Assembly (NCBI RefSeq): GCF_016598575.1
Contig: NZ_CP066801.1
Location: 62,001 to 126,000, forward strand
Direction: 5' to 3'
DNA: 64,000 nucleotides
DNA from: Streptomyces sp. HSG2
GTDB taxonomy: Bacteria; Actinomycetota; Actinomycetes; Streptomycetales; Streptomycetaceae
The notes under the pieces were generated by a model. It saw nothing but the letters and a program-made list of their open reading frames with translations, made no database searches and had not been told where the DNA came from. Position 1 is the first letter of the stretch. The number at the start of each line of letters is the position of its first letter. Shown in pieces: positions 1 to 7,714 of the stretch. The translations under genes were made by a program, and so were the position numbers.

Positions 1-1117
1 CGCCCCCGGCCAGCAGCTCACCGAACAGGGCTCGCAGCGGGTCGAGTTCGGGGCCGGGTCGCATCAGGGCGACCTGGGCCCGCGTGTTGTCGATGACCCG
101 CTGCGCGGCGGGCCGGCGTTCCAGGTCGTAGCTGTCGAGCAGGTCCTCGCCCGCCTCGCCGCGCACCGTGAACGCGAGCTTCCAGCCCAGGTTGACCGCG
201 TCGAGCAGCCCCGTGCTCAGCCCTTGGCCGCCGATCGGGAAGTGCACGTGCGCCGCGTCCCCGGCCAGCAGGACGCGTCCCGACCGATAGGACCGCACGA
301 GCCGTGAGAAGTCGCTGAACCTGCTCAGCCACTGCGGCGCCGCCATGGGAATGTCCCGTCCGGCGATCCGGGACACCTCCTCGCGCAGTTCCTCCAGGGT
401 GAGCGGCTGTCCGCGGTCACCGTGGGGGCCGGCGCAGTCGAGGATACGCAGACGCGTCCGGCCACCCGGTATGTCCTTGGCCACGATCCAGCCGCGCGGT
501 GTGCGGTGCCACCCGGCACCCATAGCGGCCCCCTCACCGAGCCTGACATCACCCGCCATCGCGGACACCGTCGCGGGATACGAGTCCGAGACGAAACCCG
601 ACCGCTCCCGCACCGTGCTGCGCGCACCGTCGGCCCCCACCACGTACCGCGCCGCACAGCTCACCGGGCCGTGCGGCCCTTCCGCCGTGATGCGGACCCC
701 GTCCCGCTCCGGCCGTACCTCGGTGACCCGGTGCCCGCGCAGGATCCGCGCTCCGGCCGTCCGGGCCCGCTCCTCGAAATGCCGCTCCAGCTCTTCCTGC
801 GAGCATTTCAGGACCGGCTCGGGCTCCATGGCCGGCACGGAGATGGCCAGCCCCGGTATGCCCGCGAAGTGGAAAGGGCTGCTCGCCGGGGCGCTGCCGG
901 GCCCGCCCACGCTCGCCAGCCCGCCGAGATGACCGCGCCGCACCAGGCACTGCACCGTACGCGCGTGGAGCGTCGTCGCCCTGGGCCGACCGGACACCGA
1001 CGCCCTCGCCTCGAAGACCACGGTACTCACTCCGTAGCCCGCCAGTTCGCAGGCGACGACCATGCCGACCGGGCCCCCGCCCACGACCACTACATCCACG
1101 TGCAACTCGCGTGCCAT
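1..1117 (-). CDS. FAD-dependent aromatic-type monooxygenase, 3' end outside window
   Basis: This reads as a class A flavoprotein hydroxylase, the family that includes rifampicin monooxygenase and aromatic polyketide hydroxylases. It would use NAD(P)H and O2 to hydroxylate a small aromatic or polyketide substrate in the cytosol. The N-terminus has the dinucleotide-binding motif GGGPVGMVVACELAGYG at about residues 12-28. Near residue 280 there is the FAD-binding motif GDAAHVHFPIGGQG followed by GLLDAVNLGWKL. The start is ATG at 1117, preceded at 6 bases by GGGGGAGG. The frame is open for 372 codons and runs off the left edge, so the C-terminal domain is not visible. It could be a tailoring enzyme of the polyketide cluster, but it is 26 kb away across transposon debris, so the link is weak. 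The substrate cannot be told from sequence. Confidence 0.88.
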   Translation of the reverse strand, partial: MARELHVDVVVVGGGPVGMVVACELAGYGVSTVVFEARASVSGRPRATTLHARTVQCLVRRGHLGGLASVGGPGSAPASSPFHFAGIPGLAISVPAMEPEPVLKCSQEELERHFEERARTAGARILRGHRVTEVRPERDGVRITAEGPHGPVSCAARYVVGADGARSTVRERSGFVSDSYPATVSAMAGDVRLGEGAAMGAGWHRTPRGWIVAKDIPGGRTRLRILDCAGPHGDRGQPLTLEELREEVSRIAGRDIPMAAPQWLSRFSDFSRLVRSYRSGRVLLAGDAAHVHFPIGGQGLSTGLLDAVNLGWKLAFTVRGEAGEDLLDSYDLERRPAAQRVIDNTRAQVALMRPGPELDPLRALFGELLAGG

Positions 1118-1345
1118 CCCGGCCTCCCCCTGCTGTGCGGACCAGGGCCCGCCCCCCCTGCGGCGCGGTCTCGCCGTGGCTGACGGGCACTGCCAGGACG
1201 GCGGGCACAGGCGCGGGACGCGGTCGGGCCGGCGCGTGGACGGGAGCGGCGAGCTCCGCGGGAAGCCGTCCGGCTCCCTGCCGGGACGAAAATATGCCGG
1301 GCGGACGGTTCTTCGCAATGCCCGCCGCGTCCAGGGGGAAGACGG

Positions 1346-1742
1346 CTACAGCGGCAGCGTGCCCCCCGGCTCCCGTGGCGCCGCCGACGGCGGACCGCCC
1401 TCGGACCGCTCGGTCTTGCGGCCCTTGCCGCCGGGCGCCAGCGTGCGCGGATCCACGGCCTCGGCGGGCGTGCCGGTGGCGTACAGGCCCTTCGGTTCGG
1501 AGTCCCGGTCGTGCGGCAGCAGCCAGAAGACACGGCGGCGGAAGGTGCCCGACGAACGAGAAGGCCTGGCCTCGGGTCCCAGCAGGGCATACCATGCGGC
1601 CGTCCCGGTGGTAGGGGGGCTTGCTCTGGCGGTTCGGCAGCCGGTCCAGGCTCTGCCGCACGTAGTCGAGACCGCCGACGTCCTCGAGCCAGACGAGGTC
1701 GACCTCGTTGTCGATCTCGCACTCCTCGATGAGGGCGCTCAT
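1346..1742 (-). pseudogene. Unknown small protein downstream of helicase, apparent frameshift
   Basis: I do not recognise this protein. It begins MSALIEECEIDNEVDLVWLE at an ATG (1742) that overlaps the stop of the helicase gene (ATGA), so the two are translationally coupled. The acidic first 50 residues end at PPYHRDGRMV. In the same frame the sequence then turns into low-complexity Arg/Ala/Gly typical of a wrong frame. Shifting by one base near 1589-1596 restores a plausible tail, ALLGPEARPSRSSGTFRRR, then VFWLLPHDRDSEPKGLYATG, ending at TAG 1346-1348. The simplest reading is a single-base indel, real or a sequencing error, in a gene of about 130 codons. Tight coupling to the helicase suggests a role in the same replication function; that is inference. 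Confidence 0.55.
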
Positions 1743-3211
1743 GCTGTCTCCTCGTCGGCGACCAGTCCGATGCCCGGGTAGTACTTGCGCTGGTTGGACA
1801 GGATCATCTCCTTGGGAGAGGCCAGTCCCACCACTTCTCGGGCCCGTGCGGCGAAGGCACGCGACGAGACGGCCGGGGACCCCTCCTTCTGACACCAGTC
1901 CCTGTAGGCCGCGTAGAGCCTGGCCTGTTCCGCCTTGAGGCCGCCCTCCATCCGGCAGGACTCGCCGAGGAAGCGCCCGGTGTGGTCCTCGGTCTCGGCG
2001 TAGGCGTTGGTGGCGATCCGGACACGCTCGGGCCCGGTCAGGTCCCTCTCGCCGCTCAGATACCGACGGGCGCCCAGGATCAGCCAGTTGAGAATGCCGG
2101 GGCCCTCCTCGGTGACGAGGACGTCGGCCAGGTTGTCGATCTTGCCGTCGTAGGGGACGACCCGCTCGAACGGGAGCAGCCGCATACGCCGCCAGAACGC
2201 GTAGCCGCCGGTGCCCACCTCGGGCCGGTGGTTGCCCAGCAGCCACAGCTTGTGCGTGGGTTCGAAGCTGAAGAAGTCCTGCCGCATCCGGCGCGCCTTG
2301 ATGCGGTCGCCGCCCGTCAGCAGTTTGACCCGGGCTTCGTCGAAGCGCTCCCCGGGCTTGACCTCGCTGCACACGACGACCCGGCGGCCGTGAAGTTCCG
2401 CGAGGTCGGTGGGGTGGCCCTCGTAGGGGCGGGCCATCAGGAAGCCGGGCGGCGCGGCGTCGGCGTAGTCGCCGAGCAACTTCATCAGCACGTCCAGCAG
2501 GACGGACTTGCCGTTGCGGCCGGAGCCGAAGAGAAACGGCATGACCTGCCCGCCCACGTCCCCGGTCACCGAGTACCCCAGCAGCAGGTGCAGGAAGTCG
2601 ATCATCTCCGCGCCCTCCTGGTCCTCACCGAAGGTGTCGGTGAGGAACCGGTGCCAGCGCGGCGTGGGCATCGGCTCGGGGGCGGCCGCGGTGGAGCGGG
2701 AGTGCAGGTCCTTGCTGGGGTCCGGAATCCTGCTCAGTCCCGTACGCAGGTCCACGACCCCCTCGGGGGTGCACAGCGCGTACGGATCGGCGTCGAGGCG
2801 GGCGGCGTTGAGCACCATGCCGGGCGCTGTCCGGGCCTGTGTGAGGAACGCGTTCAGTCCGGTGGTGCTCAGGGCCCGCCGGCGGTGCTGCTGGAGGGCC
2901 GTGGTGGTGAACAGCCCGCGCGGATCAATCGTCGCGAGCGATTCCGCCAGGTCGCCCGCGGCCCAGAGCACCGTGCCGTCCTCGTCGGCCTGCCAGCGGG
3001 TGTTGTCCCATCGGAACCAGCCGAGGCCGGGTACGTGCCGGTAGTCGTTGGCGTAGAGCCGGACGAACAGCTTGGCGTTGCCGCGGTCGCTGAGTGTGTC
3101 CGGCAGCAGCCCGTCGGCGGTTGCCTCTCCCCCGGCTCCCGTCGTCCGGGTGAGGATCTGCCGGGCCACGTCCTTCGCGTCGAGGAGGCTCTTCTGGTGG
3201 TCGCGCATCAT
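1739..3211 (-). CDS. SF3 / D5-type phage-plasmid replicative helicase
   Basis: The product is a 490-residue superfamily 3 helicase of the D5 / P4-alpha C-terminal type, used by phages and plasmids to open and unwind a replication origin. The Walker A motif GSGRNGKS lies at about residues 229-236. A Walker B-like RRVVVCSEV and the sensor/motif C segment KLWLLGNHRP follow at the expected spacing, and then an RMRLLPF segment. The D5_N-type region precedes the P-loop. No archaeo-eukaryotic primase domain is visible at the N-terminus, so it is likely helicase only. The ATG at 3211 is preferred because GGGGAGG sits 7 bases upstream; an upstream in-frame extension of 26 codons has no such site. It overlaps the next gene by ATGA. 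The adjacent non-coding repeats (3275-3790) would be a natural origin for it. Confidence 0.85.
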   Translation of the reverse strand: MMRDHQKSLLDAKDVARQILTRTTGAGGEATADGLLPDTLSDRGNAKLFVRLYANDYRHVPGLGWFRWDNTRWQADEDGTVLWAAGDLAESLATIDPRGLFTTTALQQHRRRALSTTGLNAFLTQARTAPGMVLNAARLDADPYALCTPEGVVDLRTGLSRIPDPSKDLHSRSTAAAPEPMPTPRWHRFLTDTFGEDQEGAEMIDFLHLLLGYSVTGDVGGQVMPFLFGSGRNGKSVLLDVLMKLLGDYADAAPPGFLMARPYEGHPTDLAELHGRRVVVCSEVKPGERFDEARVKLLTGGDRIKARRMRQDFFSFEPTHKLWLLGNHRPEVGTGGYAFWRRMRLLPFERVVPYDGKIDNLADVLVTEEGPGILNWLILGARRYLSGERDLTGPERVRIATNAYAETEDHTGRFLGESCRMEGGLKAEQARLYAAYRDWCQKEGSPAVSSRAFAARAREVVGLASPKEMILSNQRKYYPGIGLVADEETA

Positions 3212-3274
3212 GCGCGGCCTCCCCGGCCGGTTGACGGCGGCCGAGAAGCCCTCGGTGGAGGAGCCTCTGGACGT

Positions 3275-3790
3275 CTTAAGTCGCTGCACAAAAAACGCAG
3301 CTCAGAAGCCATGCGCATCCCCCCACAGCGACCCAAGCGACTGAACGACTCAAACAGACTAGCGAAACGAACGTTACTGAAGGAGACCTGAGAAAGAACT
3401 GAAACGACGCGCACCGATCTCGCCACCGCGAGCCAGGGACCCGACCGAAGGACCGGACACCTTTCGGCCACTGTCTCCAGACCTGACAAAGAGCCAGGTC
3501 AGGGGCGCACGAAGACTGGAGCAGCGACTGAAGCGACTCAATATCCCGACATTTGACTCACGCGGGCTCATGTCATGAGTCCCCTCCCCATCCGGCGCCC
3601 GCACATCACATCGCTTCAGTCGCCGACGCCCTCCACTTGAGGCCGTGACCTGCGAATTTGACGGATCGACGGGGACGGCTGCCCTCAGGTGCGTCGCTGT
3701 CACTCGGTGGCCGCGTCGCGGCCCCGCCACTCTTCCACCGCCCCGCCGCCCCGGCCACCGCAGCGGCTGAGCGACCGCAGCGACTCAAGG
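3275..3790. repeat. Candidate iteron-type replication origin
   Basis: This non-coding stretch upstream of the helicase gene carries repeated copies of a short motif with core AGCGACT followed by GAA or CAA. Forward copies start at 3336, 3523, 3532 and 3779. An inverted exact copy lies at 3279-3285, an inverted variant (tandem GGCGACTGAAGCGA) at 3611-3624, and weaker variants at 3327, 3345 and 3762. Five exact copies of a 7-mer in about 500 bases is far above chance. Local base composition is less GC-rich than the neighbouring genes around 3280-3380. A short perfect palindrome (CTCATGTCATGAG) lies at 3569-3581. Position next to a replicative helicase fits an iteron origin. Function is inferred. 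Confidence 0.5.
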
Positions 3791-3905
3791 ACCCCTCAAG
3801 CAGATGCCGAGCGGCCCGTGCAACCCCCGTGCGCGCGCCCCAGGCCTTCACCCGTCTTCGACGAACCGCTCCCCCGCCCCCCTAGCCCGTCCCCGATCAC
3901 GAGGC

Positions 3906-4165
3906 ATGCTCCTGGACGCCTGGCATCTCACCGAAGACATCGAGGACTTCCTCGACCGGGCCGGACCCTCCCTGCGCTCGCGTCCTGCGCGTATGTCCCC
4001 GGCACCGTCCTCTTCGGCCTGCTGGAGGCGGAGGGCGATGTCCGGGCCGACTTCTTCCGCCCACCGACCCGCCGACTGGCCCTCACCCCGCTCTCCCCTG
4101 AGCGGACCGACGCCCTCGCCGCCCGGCTGGCCGGCTGGCCGGGCTCGGCCACACCCTCGCCGTGA
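3906..4165 (+). pseudogene. GNAT acetyltransferase N-terminal remnant
   Basis: The plus strand carries the beginning of a Streptomyces GNAT-family N-acetyltransferase that has decayed. The first frame reads LLDAWHLTEDIEDFLDRAG then PSLRSRPA. Homologues continue with about 25 residues that are missing here. The second frame then reads YVPGTVLFGLLEAEGDVRAD and on through RRLALTPLSPERTDALAARL. The acetyl-CoA-binding half is absent; the frame stops at 4165, 59 bases before the tail of tpg on the other strand. An internal deletion with a frame change near 3985 and loss of the C-terminal half make it non-functional. The family assignment rests on remembered N-terminal patterns and is moderately secure. 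Confidence 0.55.
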
Positions 4166-4224
4166 CGTCCGTGCTGTACACGAACGCCGCGAACCCCACC
4201 AGCAACGCCCTCCCCCGCCGCTCC

Positions 4225-4782
4225 CTACAGCTCGAAATCGATCTGCTCCACATCCGTGAAGCGGATCTCCTCCAGGGAGCCGGCGCGGCGGCCGCTCTCC
4301 TGGAAGTACACCTCCTTGAGGCCCTCGGCGGTGATCTGCCGCAGCCGTTGTTCCCCCGCGCCCGCCTGCTGGGCGTCGAAGAGACGAGCTGCGTGCTGGG
4401 GCGGGAGCGCGACGGTGAGGTGCCGGACGCGGGCGTCGTCGGTCGTACCGACCGGCGCGGTGTACCCGATCCGCGCCCGGGTGTCGATGACGATCCCCCC
4501 GGTGGTCGCCGCCCTGCGCCGCGCCTCGGCCCGGATCTGTGGCTGCCACCGCTGCCGGACCTCGCGCTCCAGGCGGGCCGCCAGTTCTGGGCGCGGCTTC
4601 CTGATCTGGTTCTTCACGTACCGTTCCACGGTGCGCTGGCTGACCCCCAGCAGCCCGGCGACCGACCTGGTGCCCTTGAGCTGCTTGACGAGGTAACGCA
4701 TCTGCGCACCCGCGCTCTTGGGCGCCGGGCGGGTGAACGCCTTCTGCACCGCGGCCTCCAGGCCGTCCCCGAACAGGGCCAT
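4225..4782 (-). CDS. tpg: Telomere terminal protein Tpg
   Basis: Tpg is the protein covalently attached to the 5' ends of Streptomyces linear chromosomes and plasmids. It primes the synthesis that patches the terminal gap after replication. The product is 185 residues, the usual length, with family segments KSAGAQMRYLVKQLKGT near the N-terminus, an HTH-like SVAGLLGVSQRTVERYV, then GGIVIDTRARIGYTAPVGTT and LRQITAEGLKEVYFQ near the C-terminus. The start could be ATG 4782 or the GTG just before it at 4785; TAGGAG lies a few bases upstream. It begins 9 bases after the tap stop codon, so the two form the classic tap-tpg operon. Its presence implies a linear replicon or a region derived from one. 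The protein looks full-length and functional. Confidence 0.95.
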   Translation of the reverse strand: MALFGDGLEAAVQKAFTRPAPKSAGAQMRYLVKQLKGTRSVAGLLGVSQRTVERYVKNQIRKPRPELAARLEREVRQRWQPQIRAEARRRAATTGGIVIDTRARIGYTAPVGTTDDARVRHLTVALPPQHAARLFDAQQAGAGEQRLRQITAEGLKEVYFQESGRRAGSLEEIRFTDVEQIDFEL

Positions 4783-4791
4783 CACCTGCTC

Positions 4792-7002
4792 CTACTCTCC
4801 GGTGTCGACGTCGGTGACCGTACCGTCCTTGATGTAGCGGGCGAGGTTCAGCTCCGGGGCGTCGAACCGCTCACGGACCTCCTCGCCCCACAGAACGGTC
4901 TGGGTGCCCTCGTGCTTGACCAGACCCGGGTTGACCCCCAGCTTGAAACCGCCGGGCAGCGGCTTGCCCTCCCGGTAGGGCAGGAAGTCCAGCGGCGACG
5001 CCCCGTCGGCCGCGTACACGACGCAGTCAGAGAGGACGGCGACCGGGTACTGCCCGGTGAACGCCGCGTGCTTGACGATCTTCCGGTGCAGATTGACCCG
5101 CGTACGGGAGATGACCGCCGCCCGGATGTCCGGCCGCCACGTCGGACGGGCCAGCGCCCGCCACGGCTCACCGGGACGCCACCCCTCACCCCGCGGGCGC
5201 TCCCGCAGTTTCCCCAGCCCGCCCTTGACGGTCGCCTTGATCGCCGAGACGACGACGGCCAGCTCCGGGTCCCGCTCCTTGTAGCCGTCCATGGCCGCCA
5301 GGAACTCGGCCGGCGCCAGGTCCGGGTGCACACCGAGGTCCGCCATCGTGGCGAGGTAGGCATCGCGCAGACGGCCGTACCAGCTGTCCAGGTAGCGGCC
5401 GTTGTCGTAGCGCACCCACGCCTCGACGGGGCGTACGTCGTACCCCAGCTCCACCGCGTAGGCGACGGTCGGCGTCGCGTACCAGGCCGGGCCCTCGGGC
5501 CGCTCGCCTGCCGGCGTGAACGGGCTAGGCAGCAGACTGCCGTCCAGGTCCGCCCACCGGTCCTTGCCGATCCGCACCCGGGACAGGTCGACATGCGACA
5601 GGTCGACCAGCCACGAACCGGGCAGCGTCGCATCGAACACCGGAGCCTTCACGCGCGTCGGCACACCGGTGCCCACGACCAGACCGTTGGCACCGGCGGC
5701 GAAGGCCATGTTCACGTCGATACCGACCAGGTGGCGGCGCATGCACTCCTCGTCGTTGAGCGGCCGCGCCCAGTCGCACGCCTCCTCGAACAGCTTCTCC
5801 TGCGGACCCCGCACATGGAAACGCGGCAGGTCCTTGAGCAACGGATGTCCGTCGGGCGCCTCGCAGGGCGCCGGGTCGACCGGTTCCGCCCCCAGGCTGC
5901 CGGGGTTGTGCTCGGAGTGCCGCCTGCCGTCGCCGTCGGGCCCGGAGGCACGGGTCGGCGGGTGCAGGGCGGTCATCAGCTCCAGGCCGGTGACGGCGGT
6001 GGAGCCACGCGGCGTCATCACCCGGGACGCGTAGACGCCCAGCACCCGGGCCAGCTCGGCGGGCGGCAGGCCGGCGGCGTTCCCCCAGTGCCGGGCGTCG
6101 AGCGCGTGCCACGACGGGACACACAGCTGCACGCAGGCCCGCTTCGAGCCCTGTGCCGGGCGGTAGATCCGCGCCCACGGCCCGAATCCGCGCTTGGTGA
6201 GCTTCCAGTCGGCGCGCGCGAGCTGCCGGACGACCTTGTGCCCCTCCGGGATCCGCCCGGCGAGCCGCTCCTCGTCCGTGAGGGTACGGGGGAGTCCGTA
6301 ACGCTCCAGCGCGGCCTCGGTGAGCACGAGCAGCGGGTCGGCGTCCTTGCCCGGGCCGGAGAGCCTGGGCTGCCCCAGGCAGGCTTCGTGCAGCGCCCAG
6401 TCGACCAGGGCCGGAAGGGACTTGGCGGGCACGTCCAGGACGAGACCACCGGTGCAGTACCCCGACACCTGCCCGTCGACCACATCGATGACCGCGAGGG
6501 GGCCGTTCTCGTACGCGTCACCGGAGCCTGCCGCAGCCTGCCCCGCTCCCGGGCGCCGTGCGGTCGTCACCGGCTCGGAGGCACGCGCCAGCCGTGACAC
6601 GGGAATCTGGCCGACCGCACTCGAGGCAGCGTCCCCAGAGCCAGATGCCCGGCGCGATCCCTCACCCTTGCCTCTCTCCTCGCCCCGGTCTCCGGGCGAA
6701 GCATCGGAGAATGCTGCGGGCCGGTGCGCCTCGTCCTGCTCGGGCGCACCGCTGTGAACAGGCGCGGGATAGAGATCCGCGAGCTGCTTCAGCATCCGCG
6801 CATACGCGTCCCGCTCCGGCGGCCGGGGCTCGGTCCTACCCGCCTCCCACCCACTGACCGTGGCACGGCGCACCTTCAGAGCGGCGGCCACTTCGTCCAA
6901 GGTCAGCCCGTGCGCCTGACGCAGCCGCTTGCGCTCCGCGGGCGGCGGCAGCGGCGAACGCGACGCGACCAGCGCGTCGACCGCGTCAAACAACTCGGAC
7001 AT
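4792..7002 (-). CDS. tap: Telomere-associated protein Tap
   Basis: Tap binds the single-stranded 3' overhang at Streptomyces telomeres and recruits Tpg for end patching. The product is 736 residues, the normal size. The N-terminus (about residues 22-70) is an XRE-type helix-turn-helix, LTLDEVAAALKVRRATVSGW followed by EAGR. A low-complexity linker lies at about 85-150. The C-terminal half carries the conserved Tap region, with HLVGIDVNMAFAAGANGLVVG near residue 430 and DIRAAVISRTRVNLHRKIVK near 640. The ATG at 7002 is chosen because AGGAGG lies 5 bases upstream. It is followed directly by tpg. An inverted repeat at 7067-7085 upstream could be its operator, since proteins with such an HTH often repress themselves; that is inference. 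Confidence 0.95.
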   Translation of the reverse strand: MSELFDAVDALVASRSPLPPPAERKRLRQAHGLTLDEVAAALKVRRATVSGWEAGRTEPRPPERDAYARMLKQLADLYPAPVHSGAPEQDEAHRPAAFSDASPGDRGEERGKGEGSRRASGSGDAASSAVGQIPVSRLARASEPVTTARRPGAGQAAAGSGDAYENGPLAVIDVVDGQVSGYCTGGLVLDVPAKSLPALVDWALHEACLGQPRLSGPGKDADPLLVLTEAALERYGLPRTLTDEERLAGRIPEGHKVVRQLARADWKLTKRGFGPWARIYRPAQGSKRACVQLCVPSWHALDARHWGNAAGLPPAELARVLGVYASRVMTPRGSTAVTGLELMTALHPPTRASGPDGDGRRHSEHNPGSLGAEPVDPAPCEAPDGHPLLKDLPRFHVRGPQEKLFEEACDWARPLNDEECMRRHLVGIDVNMAFAAGANGLVVGTGVPTRVKAPVFDATLPGSWLVDLSHVDLSRVRIGKDRWADLDGSLLPSPFTPAGERPEGPAWYATPTVAYAVELGYDVRPVEAWVRYDNGRYLDSWYGRLRDAYLATMADLGVHPDLAPAEFLAAMDGYKERDPELAVVVSAIKATVKGGLGKLRERPRGEGWRPGEPWRALARPTWRPDIRAAVISRTRVNLHRKIVKHAAFTGQYPVAVLSDCVVYAADGASPLDFLPYREGKPLPGGFKLGVNPGLVKHEGTQTVLWGEEVRERFDAPELNLARYIKDGTVTDVDTGE

Positions 7003-7044
7003 GGGCACCTCCTGCTGGCACCCTATCCAAGAACCACCCCAGCA

Positions 7045-7085
7045 CCGTACGAGCACCGCCCTTATCCCGTACGAATGGCGTACGG
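7045..7085 (-). promoter_or_regulatory. Inverted-repeat operator candidate upstream of tap
   Basis: A perfect inverted repeat CCGTACG-AATGG-CGTACGG spans 7067-7085, with an additional direct half-site CCGTACG at 7045-7051. It lies 43-83 bases upstream of the tap start and downstream of the RepL-like gene stop. The spacing fits a dimeric HTH protein binding across the tap promoter, with Tap or the RepL-like proteins as the nearest candidates. Binding is not shown by the sequence alone. Confidence 0.4.
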
Positions 7086-7172
7086 AAGGGTGCCCATGTC
7101 TTCACCCATCGAAATCCAGACACACTGATGCCAACGCTTCCAGCGGGGGCATCAGTGGCTCCGGTGGCAGCT

Positions 7173-7712
7173 CTACTGGGACGGCCTACGTCGCGACCGC
7201 CTTCGCACGGTGGAAAGCTGCAGAACATCTGCCTTCTCGGCAGTGGTCGCCTTCTCGGCGGCCGCCGCTGGGCGCGTCGTCTTACGCCCCAGACGCTTCG
7301 CTTCCTTCTCCAGCTTCGCCTGCTCCACGGCCGTGTCGTAACGCTCCTGGTAGTCGTCAACGTCCAGGCGGTCGTCCGGGTCGAGTGTCCCGATGGCCTC
7401 GAGGTGCTCCGTGACGCTTCTCCCCCCGCTGATCATCGGATTGAGAAGGTAGACGCCCTTCGTCTGCCGGAAGACGAGCCGCGCGTGGATGAGGGCCTGG
7501 AGGCCACGCCCCACCAAGGAACGGTGGACCTCCAAAGCATCGGCCAGCTCGTCCTCGGTAACGAGGCAGCGTCCCCCCGGCTCCTGCGTCCCGAGGAGCC
7601 TGAAGAGCACTCGGTAGGCGATCCCGGGCATCGCGGGCATGTAGGCGAAACCGTTGAAGGTGCCGTACGTCAGCTCTGGCGGCTCCGGGTTCACTGACGC
7701 TGCAGTCCTCAT
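7173..7712 (-). CDS. RepL-like winged-helix replication protein
   Basis: The product is 179 residues with a winged helix-turn-helix resembling RepL-type plasmid initiators and MarR-like proteins. The central segment is PGIAYRVLFRLLGTQEPGG, then LVTEDELADALEVHRSLVGR as the recognition helix region, and a wing ending FRQTKGVYLLNP followed by ISGG, a layout common in RepL proteins. The C-terminal third is rich in Lys, Arg and Ala and probably disordered or DNA-contacting. The ATG at 7712 lies 2 bases after the stop of the upstream paralogue, so the two are one operon. Linear-plasmid maintenance genes (tap, tpg, helicase) lie just downstream, supporting a replication or partition role. A pure transcriptional regulator remains possible. 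Confidence 0.6.
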   Translation of the reverse strand: MRTAASVNPEPPELTYGTFNGFAYMPAMPGIAYRVLFRLLGTQEPGGRCLVTEDELADALEVHRSLVGRGLQALIHARLVFRQTKGVYLLNPMISGGRSVTEHLEAIGTLDPDDRLDVDDYQERYDTAVEQAKLEKEAKRLGRKTTRPAAAAEKATTAEKADVLQLSTVRRRSRRRPSQ

Positions 7713-7714
7713 CT

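Noticed and set aside
549..2372. 607-codon minus-strand frame across three genes
   Set aside because: Only its middle (from 1742 for about 50 codons) is real protein. The rest is out of frame with the monooxygenase and the helicase.
3275..4160. Possibility that the repeat region is the telomere itself
   Set aside because: Genes continue on both sides and there is no series of densely packed terminal palindromes. An internal origin fits better.
4162..6597. 811-codon plus-strand frame opposite tap
   Set aside because: It is the antisense frame of the clearly coding tap gene, with shadow-like composition and no recognisable domain.
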